Program-made: the position numbers and the translations under genes
Notes under the pieces: generated by a model
What the model was told of the DNA's origin: nothing
The model's database searches: none
What the model saw: the letters and a program-made list of their open reading frames with translations, nothing else
Shown: positions 1 through 11,341 of the stretch, one piece after another
Layout of the letters: each line of letters starts with the position of its first letter
Numbering within the stretch: the first letter of the stretch is position 1
Assembly (NCBI GenBank): GCA_020062545.1
Contig: JAGUWD010000007.1
Coordinates: 1 to 64,000 of the forward strand
Source: Thermodesulfovibrionales bacterium
GTDB taxonomy: Bacteria > Nitrospirota > Thermodesulfovibrionia > Thermodesulfovibrionales > Dissulfurispiraceae
DNA length: 64,000 bases
Reading direction: 5' to 3'

Positions 1-48
1 CCCCCTGCTCCCAAGGCAGGTGCGCTAGCCAGGCTGCGCTACGCCCCG
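1..48 (-). tRNA. tRNA-Pro (anticodon TGG), 3' part cut off by the window edge
   Basis: Reverse complement reads CGGGGCGTAGCGCAGCCTGGCTAGCGCACCTGCCTTGGGAGCAGGGGG: acceptor 5' strand, D-arm, anticodon stem CCTGC/GCAGG with loop CTTGGGA. Confidence 0.9.
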
Positions 49-169
49 TAAATAATTAGAATACTAAAATGCCTTGATAAAAGTCAATTTGAGCCGCACT
101 TGCTATACCCGGATAGGTTTTTATAGCAGCGAAATGTTAAAATAGACAAATAAATTTTGGAGGACAATA

Positions 170-943
170 ATGTTAAGCATGAAGCATGTGGAGCCGGTAA
201 GGCTTCCGCTGGACGCAAAGTTCAAGTTCAGGTGCCATAAAGGCATAGGATGTTTTACAAAATGCTGTAGCAATATCGATATAATGTTAACACCCTATGA
301 TATTGTAAGATTAAAAAACAGGCTGGACATATCCTCAGGCGAATTTTTGGTTAACTATACCTATGTAGAGATAGACGAGAAAACATCACATCCTTTTGTA
401 TTTCTGAAAATGAACGAGGATGCGGAAAGAAAGTGCCCTTTTGTAACATCTGAGGGGTGTAACATATACACAGACAGGCCTGCAAACTGCCGATACTATC
501 CTGTCGGACAGGCATCACTTAAAAAAATGGACGATAAAATAAACGAGCCTATCACCGAGGAGTTCTATTTCTTCATTAAAGAGCCTCACTGTCTTGGCTT
601 TAACGAAAATGCCGAATGGATAATAAAGAGCTGGAGGGATGATCAGGGAGTTGATGTCTATGACGATATGAACAGGGGATGGAAAGATATACTGTTCAGG
701 AGAAATCTCCCCGGCCATTCGTTGGATGAAAAGAAACAAAAGGCATTTTATATGGCCTGCTATGATGTCGACAGGTTCAGGAGATTTGTGTTCGAGAGCA
801 AGTTCCTTGAGATGTTTGATATAGATGAAAAGACCTTAGAAAGAATAAAAAATGACGAGGCCGAATTGATGAAATTCGGGTTTGAATACACGAAGTATAT
901 ACTGATGATGGAAGAGACTCTGAAGCTTAGAAAAAGTTCATAG
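170..943 (+). CDS. YkgJ-family cysteine cluster protein
   Basis: CHKGIGCFTKCC...CPFVTSEGCNIYTDRPANCRYYPVG cysteine pattern typical of the YkgJ/Fe-S cluster family. Confidence 0.85.
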   Translation: MLSMKHVEPVRLPLDAKFKFRCHKGIGCFTKCCSNIDIMLTPYDIVRLKNRLDISSGEFLVNYTYVEIDEKTSHPFVFLKMNEDAERKCPFVTSEGCNIYTDRPANCRYYPVGQASLKKMDDKINEPITEEFYFFIKEPHCLGFNENAEWIIKSWRDDQGVDVYDDMNRGWKDILFRRNLPGHSLDEKKQKAFYMACYDVDRFRRFVFESKFLEMFDIDEKTLERIKNDEAELMKFGFEYTKYILMMEETLKLRKSS

Positions 944-1017
944 AGTTTATCGAGTCTCTTGAGTCTATTGTGTTTCTAACCCAACAAACTCTATAAACAC
1001 AACAAACCCGGTAAACT
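936..1017. repeat. Degenerate period-9 tandem repeat in inverted arrangement
   Basis: GAGTTTATC|GAGTCTCTT|GAGTCTATT|GTGTTTCTA ... ACCCAACAA|ACTCTATAA|ACACAACAA|ACCCGGTAA. Confidence 0.7.
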
Positions 1018-2034
1018 ATATCTTGCCTTTAGCTGCCCGCAGGCAGCGAGGATATCCTGCCCCTTACTCTTTCTTATTAAGGCAGTGATATGGCCTTTGA
1101 TGAGTATCTCCTGGAAGTCTAAAACCCGCGCATCCTCTGGCCTCTCAAACTTGGAACCTTCGTAAGGATTGAATGGTATGAGATTTACCTTAGATGGTAT
1201 TCCTTTCAAAAGATTTATGAGCCTTTTTGCATCCTCCGGCGTGTCATTGACATTTTTTAGCATCACATATTCAAATGTTATCCTTCTTCTTGGAGATAGT
1301 GGAAATTTACGGCATGCATTCAACAATTCTTTGAGGGGATAGGTTTTATTTATGGGCATTATATAATCCCTCACCTCATCTGTTGTCGCATTAAGTGATA
1401 TTGCCAGATTCACTGCAGGCGCTTTTTTCGGAAGCTCAAGGATCTTTGGAACAATGCCAGATGTGGAAAGGGTTATTCTCCTCGGAGATATTTTCATAAA
1501 TTCTGTGATCCTCCATAATGCATCCACAACATTATCAAAATTCGCCAGAGGCTCTCCCATGCCCATTAATACGATGTTTGTAATTTGCCTCGGTTTTATA
1601 GTTTTACTTACAGATATTATCTGATCGACAATTTCATGCGATTTGAGATTTCTCTTAAGCCCCAATTTGCCTGTAAGACAAAATCTGCAATCCATTGCAC
1701 AGCCTACTTGCGATGAAATACAGAGGGTTAATCGATCTTCATCAGGAATAAGAACACTCTCTATGGTCTCAGCGTCTTCAAGGCCAAAGAGGAATTTCTC
1801 TGTACCGTCTTCAGAAACCTGTCTGCCAAGCAGTTCAAGATTGCTTATGTATGCACTCTCCGAAAGCTTTTCTCTCAGGTCTTTTGATAGTTCCGTAATC
1901 TCCTGAATGGATCGGGCATGTTTTTCGTATATCCAGTGCAGGATCTGTTTTGCCCTGAAGGAAGGAAGGCCCAATTCTTTTATGAATGATTCCAATTCCT
2001 GTTTTGATAAGGCCTTGAGGTCGATTTTTTTCAT
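991..2034 (-). CDS. rlmN: 23S rRNA (adenine2503-C2)-methyltransferase RlmN, radical SAM
   Basis: CISSQVGCAMDCRFCLTG motif; full-length RlmN-like architecture. Confidence 0.95.
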   Translation of the reverse strand: MKKIDLKALSKQELESFIKELGLPSFRAKQILHWIYEKHARSIQEITELSKDLREKLSESAYISNLELLGRQVSEDGTEKFLFGLEDAETIESVLIPDEDRLTLCISSQVGCAMDCRFCLTGKLGLKRNLKSHEIVDQIISVSKTIKPRQITNIVLMGMGEPLANFDNVVDALWRITEFMKISPRRITLSTSGIVPKILELPKKAPAVNLAISLNATTDEVRDYIMPINKTYPLKELLNACRKFPLSPRRRITFEYVMLKNVNDTPEDAKRLINLLKGIPSKVNLIPFNPYEGSKFERPEDARVLDFQEILIKGHITALIRKSKGQDILAACGQLKARYSLPGLLCL

Positions 2035-2164
2035 TACATATTATAACAGCTTTCTACAGGGACAGAAAATTTGACCGCAATCCGTAATCATGGATGGAGG
2101 GTATGCTTCAAAGCCTTTAATAACATATCTCATTACGGATTGTAGTTTGACTTAGTAGTAGTAT

Positions 2165-2188
2165 ATGTGATACATTTTTGTATTACAT
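2165..2188. promoter_or_regulatory. Candidate operator palindrome upstream of the vapB-like gene
   Basis: ATGTGATACA-TTTT-TGTATTACAT, 10-bp arms with one mismatch, just upstream of the antitoxin start. Confidence 0.5.
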
Positions 2189-2202
2189 GAGCGGAGGACG
2201 AT

Positions 2203-2466
2203 ATGCCTGTAAGCGTCAGGCTGGACAAAGAGACCGAGGAGCTTTTAGACAAGGCAGCAAAAATTATCAGCATGTCAAAAAGCAGACTAATGAAGAACTC
2301 TATCCGGGAGTATTGTTCCAGAATAATATCCCAGAAGAAGCTCACCCCTTATGAGCTTTCTAAGGATTTGATCGGTAAGGAAGGAAGCGGGAGGAAAGAC
2401 CTTTCCACAAGAGGAGAGGAAATACTTCGGGAACTGTTCAGGAAGAAAAAGAATGATCGCAATTGA
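2203..2466 (+). CDS. Ribbon-helix-helix antitoxin (VapB-like)
   Basis: PVSVRLDKETEELLDKAAKIISMSKSRLMKNSIREYC RHH pattern; overlaps the downstream PIN ORF. Confidence 0.8.
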   Translation: MPVSVRLDKETEELLDKAAKIISMSKSRLMKNSIREYCSRIISQKKLTPYELSKDLIGKEGSGRKDLSTRGEEILRELFRKKKNDRN

Positions 2467-2866
2467 TACCGGGCCTATTGTCGCCCTTTTTGACAAGAAT
2501 GACGATAAGCATAGCCTCTGCCTGAACATTTTCAAGAAGATTCAAGAGCCGCTTATAACCACATGGCCTGTGCTTACCGAGGTGTTCTATCTCCTGAGTT
2601 TTTCATCGAGAGTTCAGGACGACATGTGGGAATTTATAGAGCGCGGTGTAGTGTCTATTTATGCTATCGATAAGGATTTAATGAAGACCTGTAGAAGGCT
2701 TATGAAAAAATATCACGACCTTCCGATGGACCTGGCTGATGCAACGCTGGTTGCAGTGGCTGAGGCCGAAAATATTACAACCATATTTACCCTCGATCAT
2801 AAAGACTTCAGAATATATAAAAAAGAGCACGGCAAGCATTTCCGGCTGTTGCCTGAAAGATTGTAG
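2453..2866 (+). CDS. PIN-domain toxin (VapC-like)
   Basis: MIAIDTGPIVALFD... PMDLADATLVAVAE...IFTLDHKDF: PIN acidic residues. Confidence 0.9.
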   Translation: MIAIDTGPIVALFDKNDDKHSLCLNIFKKIQEPLITTWPVLTEVFYLLSFSSRVQDDMWEFIERGVVSIYAIDKDLMKTCRRLMKKYHDLPMDLADATLVAVAEAENITTIFTLDHKDFRIYKKEHGKHFRLLPERL

Positions 2867-2916
2867 AGCGAACCGTAAACATGAGCAGGGAAGAGTATTT
2901 TGAGTTATTGAAGAAG

Positions 2917-2974
2917 GTTTAACGACTAAACTGTGCGGTGGCTATTAGCCATCCGCACGAGTGATTTGTTAGCC
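2917..2974 (-). mobile_element. Integron-type attC recombination site (58 bp)
   Basis: Minus strand: R'' GGCTAAC - AAATCACTCGTGCGGATGGCTAATAGCCACCGCACAGTTTAGTC - R' GTTAAAC. Inner imperfect palindrome GTGCGG-A-TGGCT/AGCCA-CCGCAC with one bulged base, as expected for attC extrahelical bases. The upstream ORF stop codon lies inside R''. Confidence 0.82.
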
Positions 2975-4265
2975 ACGAGTTGATACATTCACTCCCCACA
3001 CCTCTAAAATCGGCGCGAGATAAGAGGGGGTGGATGAAACAACTTCGGTTTTCTCTAACTTAATTTGTCCTAACATATTACGCTTAAACATTGTTATATA
3101 CTGCCGGCAGTTACCATCTGATGTTGCAACAATTACTACAAGAGCTTCCTTTTTATCACGCGCCTCTGATGGCAAGCGACCTGCCTTAAATTCATCAACT
3201 GAAGACATCCAAACCTCTGAAATCTCGATTAGGGCATCTACATGGAGTTGACGAATTTCATTTGCCAAGGTTCGTATTAGTGCGTATTTTTCTGCACGGT
3301 CACGAGCGTCGATCTGTCGTATTGTCCACTGCTGCGGAGTTCGCAGGAACATAATCCGAACGTGATATTTATCTTTCTGCAATATTTGTTTTGCCAGAGG
3401 CAAAAGTGATTCAGCTATATGAAAAGGGTCACCTTCTACTGTTAATGGTACTTTGAATTTATCAAATCCATAGCGCTTTACTGCTTTCATGGTCTGTTCT
3501 CGCTTCATTTGAAATGGTCGCTGACGGCAGACTAACGAGGCACCATCGGCAAGTGCAATGCGCGCAGTCCGAATCTCGGCTGTTGTTATCATACATGGTA
3601 GCCTTCCGTCGGTAGGTATGCTGCATTTGCCGCCAGAACAATGACGAGATTCAAAGCGAAAGCCAGCGCGCTCATGAGCTTCTTTGACAATATTCGATAA
3701 AACCCCGTATGCATGCGCGAGGGCTTCCAGTAGTTCCCAGTCTGGTAATTGTTTTGCAACCCACCTTCGTTCGATAGACAACACAAGGTCTTTCTTATTG
3801 CTTGAGAACGGCTCTGGCAAGGTGGTTGCTACCAATTCACAGGCAGTATCAAAGGGAAGCATAGGGGGCAACTCTAACGAAATATGCGCGAGTGAGAGGT
3901 TGTTATGCACAGTTGCAATGGCTGTGCTTTGTGTTTCCAAATCCGAGTTATGCACAACAATTGTTCGTGCTTCGCATAACCACAGCATTACAGGATCAGC
4001 TTTCATTTTTTCACGCCACTCAGCATACCACCTATCAAACTCAGGAATTGCATGTTTCTCGTTCTGAAGCATAAAGGTAACGTTTCGAAGAGCTTCAATT
4101 GCGGCGTTAAGGTTTGCCCGAAAGCCTTCATGGTCATTGTATGTCTCTAACACTTGGTGCCATAATCGATGCGACTGACTCAGTCGGCTGTGCGTGTTCG
4201 GCAGCGGACAGTTCACTTCAAATTCTGTGCTTTGGCCTTCGGCTCTCATATTATGATGTGGCTAA
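2923..4265 (-). mobile_element. Putative integron gene cassette carrying one unknown ORF
   Basis: Minus-strand 5' boundary G|TTAGCCAC (4266-4258) is perfectly complementary over 9 bp to the R''-side GTGGCTAAC at the 3' end (2976-2968). One ORF fills the element. Confidence 0.78.
2969..4249 (-). CDS. Hypothetical protein (426 aa), cassette-borne
   Basis: Long ORF starting about 16 nt inside the cassette and ending in the attC R'' box; no family recognised. Confidence 0.8.
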   Translation of the reverse strand: MRAEGQSTEFEVNCPLPNTHSRLSQSHRLWHQVLETYNDHEGFRANLNAAIEALRNVTFMLQNEKHAIPEFDRWYAEWREKMKADPVMLWLCEARTIVVHNSDLETQSTAIATVHNNLSLAHISLELPPMLPFDTACELVATTLPEPFSSNKKDLVLSIERRWVAKQLPDWELLEALAHAYGVLSNIVKEAHERAGFRFESRHCSGGKCSIPTDGRLPCMITTAEIRTARIALADGASLVCRQRPFQMKREQTMKAVKRYGFDKFKVPLTVEGDPFHIAESLLPLAKQILQKDKYHVRIMFLRTPQQWTIRQIDARDRAEKYALIRTLANEIRQLHVDALIEISEVWMSSVDEFKAGRLPSEARDKKEALVVIVATSDGNCRQYITMFKRNMLGQIKLEKTEVVSSTPSYLAPILEVWGVNVSTRG

Positions 4266-4382
4266 CGTTTATTTTTACGCTTATTCTGCATTTGATAACA
4301 TTTTATCCATCAAACGGTATACAGTCAAGCATTTTGATGAAGAATTTGCTGAAAAATTAAGCGGTTATTGTGTTTGTTAGAA
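4260..4382 (-). mobile_element. Candidate second, long attC-like site (123 bp)
   Basis: Outer boxes GGCTAAC (4260-4266) and GTTAGAA (4376-4382); nested inverted repeats CGCTTA/TAAGCG (4278/4358) and CATCAAA/TTTGATG (4308/4333) are nearly symmetric. Confidence 0.5.
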
Positions 4383-4432
4383 CGACAGTGCGACAGTAAA
4401 GCGGAAGCTCGGAAGATCGGGAAATCGAGAAA

Positions 4433-4452
4433 CGGGGGGCATAAGCCCCCCG
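4433..4452 (-). terminator. GC-rich hairpin, likely ahcY terminator
   Basis: CGGGGGGC-ATAA-GCCCCCCG just 3' of ahcY. Confidence 0.7.
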
Positions 4453-4463
4453 CCAGGTTAATA

Positions 4464-5723
<1,260 letters not shown>

Positions 5724-5783
5724 CTATTCTCCTTTCGCAAAAGGGGAACTATCCGTCCCCCTTTTGAAATCCCTCTGATATTT

Positions 5784-6947
5784 TTATACACCGGCGGCTT
5801 TCTTCAGAGTGCCAGCCATGTCTGTCTTTTCCCACGTAAATCCTTCCTCGTTCCTTCCGAAATGGCCGTAGGCCGCCGTCTTTTTGTATATTGGTTTTCT
5901 CAGATCGAGTTTTGTGATAATGCCCTTTGGCGTCATGTCGAAGTTTTTCACTATGAGTTTTGATATTTCTGGATCGGCTATTTTGCCTGTGCCAAATGTG
6001 TCTACAAAGACAGATACAGGCTCAGGCACGCCAATGGCATAGGCAAGCTGTATTTCGCATCTCGCTGCTATTCCTGATGCCACAATATTTTTGGCAATAT
6101 ACCTTGCCATGTAGGATGCGGATCTGTCGACCTTTGAAGGATCTTTGCCCGAAAAGCATCCTCCGCCATGGCTTCCGACTCCGCCGTATGTATCAACTAT
6201 AATCTTTCTGCCTGTTAATCCTGTATCACCCTGGGGACCGCCAATGACAAACCTCCCTGTAGGATTAATGTGATAAACAACACTCTCCTCATCGAGAAGT
6301 TCCGGAGGAATTACAGGCTTTATGACCTTCTCTATAATGTCTTCCCTCAGTTCCTTTAATGTTATATCAGGGCTGTGCTGGGATGATATGACAACCGTGC
6401 GCACCTTGTAGGGTTTGCCGTCTTTGTATTCGATGGATACCTGTGATTTGCCGTCAGGTCTGAGATAACCGAGCACATCCTTCTTTCTCACCTCTGTTAA
6501 TTTCCTCGTAAGCTTGTGCGCAAGCATAATGGTCATTGGCATCAGTTCAGGTGTTTCGTCACAGGCAAAACCGAACATCAAGCCCTGGTCCCCTGCACCT
6601 CCTATATCTACACCCATGGCTATATCCGAAGACTGCTTGTCTATGGATGTGATTACTGCGCAGGTCTCATAATCAAATCCGTATTTGGCCCTTGTATAAC
6701 CAATATCCTTTATCGTCTCTCTGACTATGTCAGGTATATGAACGTAACAGCTTGTTGTTATTTCTCCTGCAACAAATGCCAAGCCTGTTGTAACAAGGCA
6801 TTCACAGGCAACCCTCGCTATAGGGTCCTGTGCTAAAATCGCGTCCAGCACCGCGTCTGATATCTGATCCGCGATCTTATCCGGATGCCCTTCAGTAACA
6901 GACTCTGAAGTAAATAGGAAATCCTTTCCGTTTGTTATGCTTGCCAT
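5784..6947 (-). CDS. metK: S-adenosylmethionine synthase
   Basis: [54 protein letters not shown]. Confidence 0.97.
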   Translation of the reverse strand: MASITNGKDFLFTSESVTEGHPDKIADQISDAVLDAILAQDPIARVACECLVTTGLAFVAGEITTSCYVHIPDIVRETIKDIGYTRAKYGFDYETCAVITSIDKQSSDIAMGVDIGGAGDQGLMFGFACDETPELMPMTIMLAHKLTRKLTEVRKKDVLGYLRPDGKSQVSIEYKDGKPYKVRTVVISSQHSPDITLKELREDIIEKVIKPVIPPELLDEESVVYHINPTGRFVIGGPQGDTGLTGRKIIVDTYGGVGSHGGGCFSGKDPSKVDRSASYMARYIAKNIVASGIAARCEIQLAYAIGVPEPVSVFVDTFGTGKIADPEISKLIVKNFDMTPKGIITKLDLRKPIYKKTAAYGHFGRNEEGFTWEKTDMAGTLKKAAGV

Positions 6948-6960
6948 GGCTCACCTCCAA

Positions 6961-7974
6961 TTATTTTATTAGCTCTTCTGCTATCTGTACCGCATTTAGC
7001 GCTGCGCCTTTTCTCAGGTTGTCAGACACAACCCACATGTTTATTCCATTATCGATTGACTCGTCTTCCCTGATCCTTCCTACATACACAGGGTCTTTGC
7101 CGGCCACATCGATTGGCAAGGGATACACATTTTTCTCGGGTGCATCGTATACAACAATGCCCGGTGCCTTTGAAAGTATTGATCGCACCTCATTGGGCAT
7201 TATCTTTTTTTCGGTCTCTATGTTCACGGACTCCGAATGTCCTCTGAATACAGGAACCCTGACCGTTGTTGCTGTGACCCTGATAGATTCGTCACCCATT
7301 ATCTTCTTTGTCTCGTTGACCATCTTCATCTCTTCTTTTGTGTAGCCGTTTTCGAGGAATTTATCTATGTGAGGCAGCACATTAAATGCTATCTGGTGAG
7401 GATAAACATTGCACTTTATCTCCCTGAAGTTCAACATGTCTGTTGTCTGCTGCAAAAGTTCATCCATTGCCTTTTTGCCTGTTCCGGAGACAGCCTGAAA
7501 TGTTGTAACCACGACCCTCTTTATCCTTGCAGCATCGTGTATTGGCTTTAATGCAACTACCATCTGTATTGTTGAGCAGTTTGGATTTGCTATAATGCCC
7601 TTATGCCACTTAAGGTCATGGGCATTCACTTCAGGGACAACAAGTGGAACCTCCGGGTCCATCCTCCACTGACTTGAATTGTCGACAACTACACATCCTG
7701 ATTTTGCTGCAATTGGCGCCCATATTTTTGAACGTTCAGCACCGGCAGAGAATAATGCAATGTCTATCCCCTTGAATGAATCCTCATTCAGGCTTTCCAC
7801 AGGGATTTCGCTGTCTTCAAACTGGAGCGTTTTTCCTTCAGACCGTTCTGATGCAAAAAGCCGGAGTTTTTCTACAGGAAATTTTCTCTCCTCCAGCACA
7901 GCAATCATCTCATTGCCCACTGCACCGGTAGCGCCAACAACAGCTACTACATACTTATCTTTCTTCTTTAACAT
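6961..7974 (-). CDS. asd: Aspartate-semialdehyde dehydrogenase
   Basis: VAVVGATGAVGNEMIAVLEER; GIIANPNCSTIQMV active-site region. Confidence 0.96.
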   Translation of the reverse strand: MLKKKDKYVVAVVGATGAVGNEMIAVLEERKFPVEKLRLFASERSEGKTLQFEDSEIPVESLNEDSFKGIDIALFSAGAERSKIWAPIAAKSGCVVVDNSSQWRMDPEVPLVVPEVNAHDLKWHKGIIANPNCSTIQMVVALKPIHDAARIKRVVVTTFQAVSGTGKKAMDELLQQTTDMLNFREIKCNVYPHQIAFNVLPHIDKFLENGYTKEEMKMVNETKKIMGDESIRVTATTVRVPVFRGHSESVNIETEKKIMPNEVRSILSKAPGIVVYDAPEKNVYPLPIDVAGKDPVYVGRIREDESIDNGINMWVVSDNLRKGAALNAVQIAEELIK

Positions 7975-8007
7975 CTCTCTTGCTCCTTTACTTCTCTTTA
8001 TCCTGAA

Positions 8008-9075
8008 TTACAATTTACTCACATAATTTGCGACCAGGTCTCCAACCTCCGTGGTCGAAAATCCCATCTTTCCTGCTGCAAGGCTCTTAATGTGTTTACC
8101 TGTCACTTCCATGACCGCTTTTTCGATTATTTTCCCTGCCTTGTCTTCTCCTAAGTGCTCAAGCATCATGCCTCCTGCACATATGGCAGCAAGTGGATTG
8201 ATAATGTTTTTACCTTTATACTTTGGTGCGGAGCCGCCTATGGGCTCAAACATGGAAACGCCTTCAGGATTTATATTCCCTCCTGCGGCAATACCCATGC
8301 CTCCCTGTATCATTGCACCCAGATCGGTAATGATGTCTCCAAACATATTATCCGTGACTATCACATCAAACCATTCCGGGTTTTTCACAAACCACATGGT
8401 TATGGCATCCACATGGGCATAATTCGCCTCTATCTCCTGATATTCCTTTGCAACCTCATAAAATGTCCTTTCCCATAGATCAAAGGCATATGTGAGGACA
8501 TTCGTCTTGCCGCATAAGGTAAGCTTGTTCATCTTATGCCTCTTTTTGCAGTATTCAAAGGCATACCTGATGCAACGTTCTACGCCCTTTCTTGTATTTA
8601 TCGATTCCTGAACAGCAACTTCGTCGGGTGTTCCTTTTTTAAGCACTCCTCCTGCACCGGCGTAAAGCCCTTCTGTGTTTTCCCTCACAACAACAAAATC
8701 GATATGCTCGGGTCCTTTGTCCTTCAAGGGGCATTCAACACCAGGATAAAGCTTAACCGGCCTCAGATTCACATACTGATCAAGCTCAAACCTCAATCTT
8801 AATAAAATGCCTTTTTCTAGAATCCCCGGCTTTACATCAGGATGTCCAATTGCGCCGAGATAAATGGCGTCATATTTTCTCATATCGTCTATGGCGCTAT
8901 CAGGCAGGATTTCTCCTGTCCTTAAATACCTATCTCCTCCAAAATCAAAATTATTAAAATTCAGACTAAATCCAAATCTCGACGACGCAGCATTCAGGAC
9001 CTTTATTCCTTCGGCTATAACCTCTGGCCCTGTACCGTCTCCAGGTATTACTGCAATTTCAAATGATCTTTTCAT
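8008..9075 (-). CDS. leuB: 3-isopropylmalate dehydrogenase
   Basis: [47 protein letters not shown]; adjacent to leuD. Start placed at [10 protein letters not shown], 4-bp overlap with leuD. Confidence 0.92.
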   Translation of the reverse strand: MKRSFEIAVIPGDGTGPEVIAEGIKVLNAASSRFGFSLNFNNFDFGGDRYLRTGEILPDSAIDDMRKYDAIYLGAIGHPDVKPGILEKGILLRLRFELDQYVNLRPVKLYPGVECPLKDKGPEHIDFVVVRENTEGLYAGAGGVLKKGTPDEVAVQESINTRKGVERCIRYAFEYCKKRHKMNKLTLCGKTNVLTYAFDLWERTFYEVAKEYQEIEANYAHVDAITMWFVKNPEWFDVIVTDNMFGDIITDLGAMIQGGMGIAAGGNINPEGVSMFEPIGGSAPKYKGKNIINPLAAICAGGMMLEHLGEDKAGKIIEKAVMEVTGKHIKSLAAGKMGFSTTEVGDLVANYVSKL

Positions 9076-9593
9076 GCTGCGACTCCCTTTATCTTTTTCT
9101 TTGTCCACTCGATTAACCCTCCGGCAGCTATTAATTCCTGCATAAATGGAGGTATTGGTTTTGCTGTATATTGCTCGCCTGTTGAAAGGTTTTTTATAAT
9201 GCCTTTGTCAGCATCTATCTCAACGGTATCTCCTTCTTTAATTTTCTCCGATGCCTCGTCTGACTCGAATATGGGAAGACCGATATTAAAGGAGTTTCGG
9301 TAAAAAATCCGAGCAAAGCTCTTTGCGATAACTGCCTGAATACCAGAAGCCTTTATGGCAATTGGCGCATGCTCCCTTGACGAGCCGCATCCAAAGTTCT
9401 TACCTGCAACCACTATATCCCCGGGCTTTACTCTATTCGGAAATTCTTTATCAGCATCCTCCATTACATGCTTGGCAAGCTCATTGGGGTCGGATGTGTT
9501 GAGGTATCTCGCAGGAATGATTGCGTCTGTATCTATGTCATCACCAAATCTCCATACTTTACCTCTAAGCAGCATAAAAACCTCCATCAGCAC
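9072..9593 (-). CDS. leuD: 3-isopropylmalate dehydratase small subunit (start may be the internal [11 protein letters not shown])
   Basis: [35 protein letters not shown]. Confidence 0.93.
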   Translation of the reverse strand: MLMEVFMLLRGKVWRFGDDIDTDAIIPARYLNTSDPNELAKHVMEDADKEFPNRVKPGDIVVAGKNFGCGSSREHAPIAIKASGIQAVIAKSFARIFYRNSFNIGLPIFESDEASEKIKEGDTVEIDADKGIIKNLSTGEQYTAKPIPPFMQELIAAGGLIEWTKKKIKGVAA

Positions 9594-9681
9594 AAGGGGG
9601 ACTTTGTCCTCCCTTGTAAAATCCTCCTATATTACATAGGATTTAAGCGAATATTATAAACTTTTTATTATAATAATTTCT

Positions 9682-10623
9682 ATGAAAAAAGTAATCATCC
9701 TTCTCGGGCCAACAGGGGTTGGTAAAACAGCGGTATCTATCCTTCTCGCAAAACATCTGAACACTGAAATCATAAGCTCCGACTCCATGCAGGTGTATAA
9801 GCACATGGATATTGGAACAGCAAAGCCATCTGAGAAAGAACAACAGATGATAAAGCACCACATGATAGACATTGTCGAGCCGTGGGAGACTTACAGCACA
9901 GGAGAATACATAAAAAATGTCCAGCTGATAATTGAGAATCTCCAAAAAGAAGGTAAGATTCCTATAGTTGTCGGCGGGACAGGGCTTTACATAAAGGCAA
10001 TGACAAGAGGGATTTTTAAAGGCCCTTCTGCTGACTGGGATTTGCGGAATGAGCTCCTTGAAATCGAGAAGGAATCGCCGGGATACTTATGCGAATACCT
10101 GAAATCCCTTGATCCCATGGCTGCCTCAAAGATAATGCCCACTGATACGAGGAGGATTATAAGGGCATTAGAAGTTTGTTTAAAGACTAACAGTGTAATG
10201 TCAGAATTACATCAGCTATTAACCCAGCCATTGCCTTATGAATTTATAAAAATAGGCATTACAAGAGACAGAAAAGAACTTTACAGGATAATAGAGCAAA
10301 GAGTTGATAAGATGATTAATGCGGGGCTTGTTGATGAGGTGAAAAATGTGATTCAAATGATCGAAGAACATTTTTCGAAGTCCGAACTTAACTCATCACT
10401 GTCTTCTATGCAGGCCATCGGCTACAAAGAAATAGCAATGCATCTAAATGGAGAGATCAGTCTTGAAGAGGCAATAGCCCTTGTGAAGAAACGGTCGAGG
10501 AATTACGCAAAGAGGCAGTTTACATGGTTTAAGAAAGAAGAAGGCATTCAATGGATAGATGTGACAGGAATATATGAGCCTTCTGATATATTCCAGAAGA
10601 TGCTACAATTTATTCATGCCTGA
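9682..10623 (+). CDS. miaA: tRNA dimethylallyltransferase
   Basis: LLGPTGVGKTAVSILLAKHLNTEIISSDSMQVYKHMDIGTAKPS. Confidence 0.96.
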   Translation: MKKVIILLGPTGVGKTAVSILLAKHLNTEIISSDSMQVYKHMDIGTAKPSEKEQQMIKHHMIDIVEPWETYSTGEYIKNVQLIIENLQKEGKIPIVVGGTGLYIKAMTRGIFKGPSADWDLRNELLEIEKESPGYLCEYLKSLDPMAASKIMPTDTRRIIRALEVCLKTNSVMSELHQLLTQPLPYEFIKIGITRDRKELYRIIEQRVDKMINAGLVDEVKNVIQMIEEHFSKSELNSSLSSMQAIGYKEIAMHLNGEISLEEAIALVKKRSRNYAKRQFTWFKKEEGIQWIDVTGIYEPSDIFQKMLQFIHA

Positions 10624-11341
10624 AATAAGGATCGGCTGCAGTGGATTTAATTATTGGGACTGGAGGGAAAACTTCTATCCTCCTGATTTGCCCCAGAGGA
10701 AGTGGTTTGAATACTATTGCACAGTCTTTAACACTGTTGAACTCAATGTCACATTTTACAGGCTTCCCCTCGCAAAGACCTTTGACAAATGGCACAAAGA
10801 AACACCTGATGATTTTGTTTTCTCGTTAAAAGGCAGCAGATTTATCACACATATAAAGAGGCTATTAGAGCCAAAAGAGTCTCTTGAGTTATTCTTTGAA
10901 AGGGCATTAAGACTAAAGGAAAAGCTGAAGGTTGTCCTCTGGCAGTTTTCTCCTGGATTTAAAATCGATATTGAACGATTGCAGAATTTCCTTAAATTGC
11001 TTAAAAAATATCCTGTAAAAAATACCCTTGAATTCAGGCACGAAAGCTGGATAACTGACGAGATTATTAACCTATGCAAAGAACATGATGTAAGCCTGTG
11101 CATGGCTGACTGGCCTGAGTTCATCGATGACCTTCCTGTTACCTCTGATTTTGTCTACATAAGGAGGCATGGCGAAGGCGGAAGCTATGCTACTTGTTAT
11201 TCAAAGATTGAACTCAAGAAAGATGCAAAACGGATAAAAAATTATCTGAAAGATGGAAAGGATGTATTTATTTATTTCAATAACGACTACCACGGTTATG
11301 CACCCAAGAATGCTAAGGAGTTAATAGGAATGGTAAAATGA
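10616..11341 (+). CDS. DUF72 domain-containing protein
   Basis: MPEIRIGCSGFNYWDWRENFYPPDLPQRKWFEYY... DUF72 signature; start placed at the internal ATG. Confidence 0.88.
   Translation: MPEIRIGCSGFNYWDWRENFYPPDLPQRKWFEYYCTVFNTVELNVTFYRLPLAKTFDKWHKETPDDFVFSLKGSRFITHIKRLLEPKESLELFFERALRLKEKLKVVLWQFSPGFKIDIERLQNFLKLLKKYPVKNTLEFRHESWITDEIINLCKEHDVSLCMADWPEFIDDLPVTSDFVYIRRHGEGGSYATCYSKIELKKDAKRIKNYLKDGKDVFIYFNNDYHGYAPKNAKELIGMVK

Noticed and set aside
6948-6960. Possible SAM riboswitch upstream of metK
   Set aside because: Only about 13 bp separate metK from asd; no room for a riboswitch leader.
7237-7551. Antisense ORFs in asd/leuB/dnaE and other housekeeping genes
   Set aside because: These lie opposite strong conserved CDSs and carry no recognisable domains; typical of long-ORF background.
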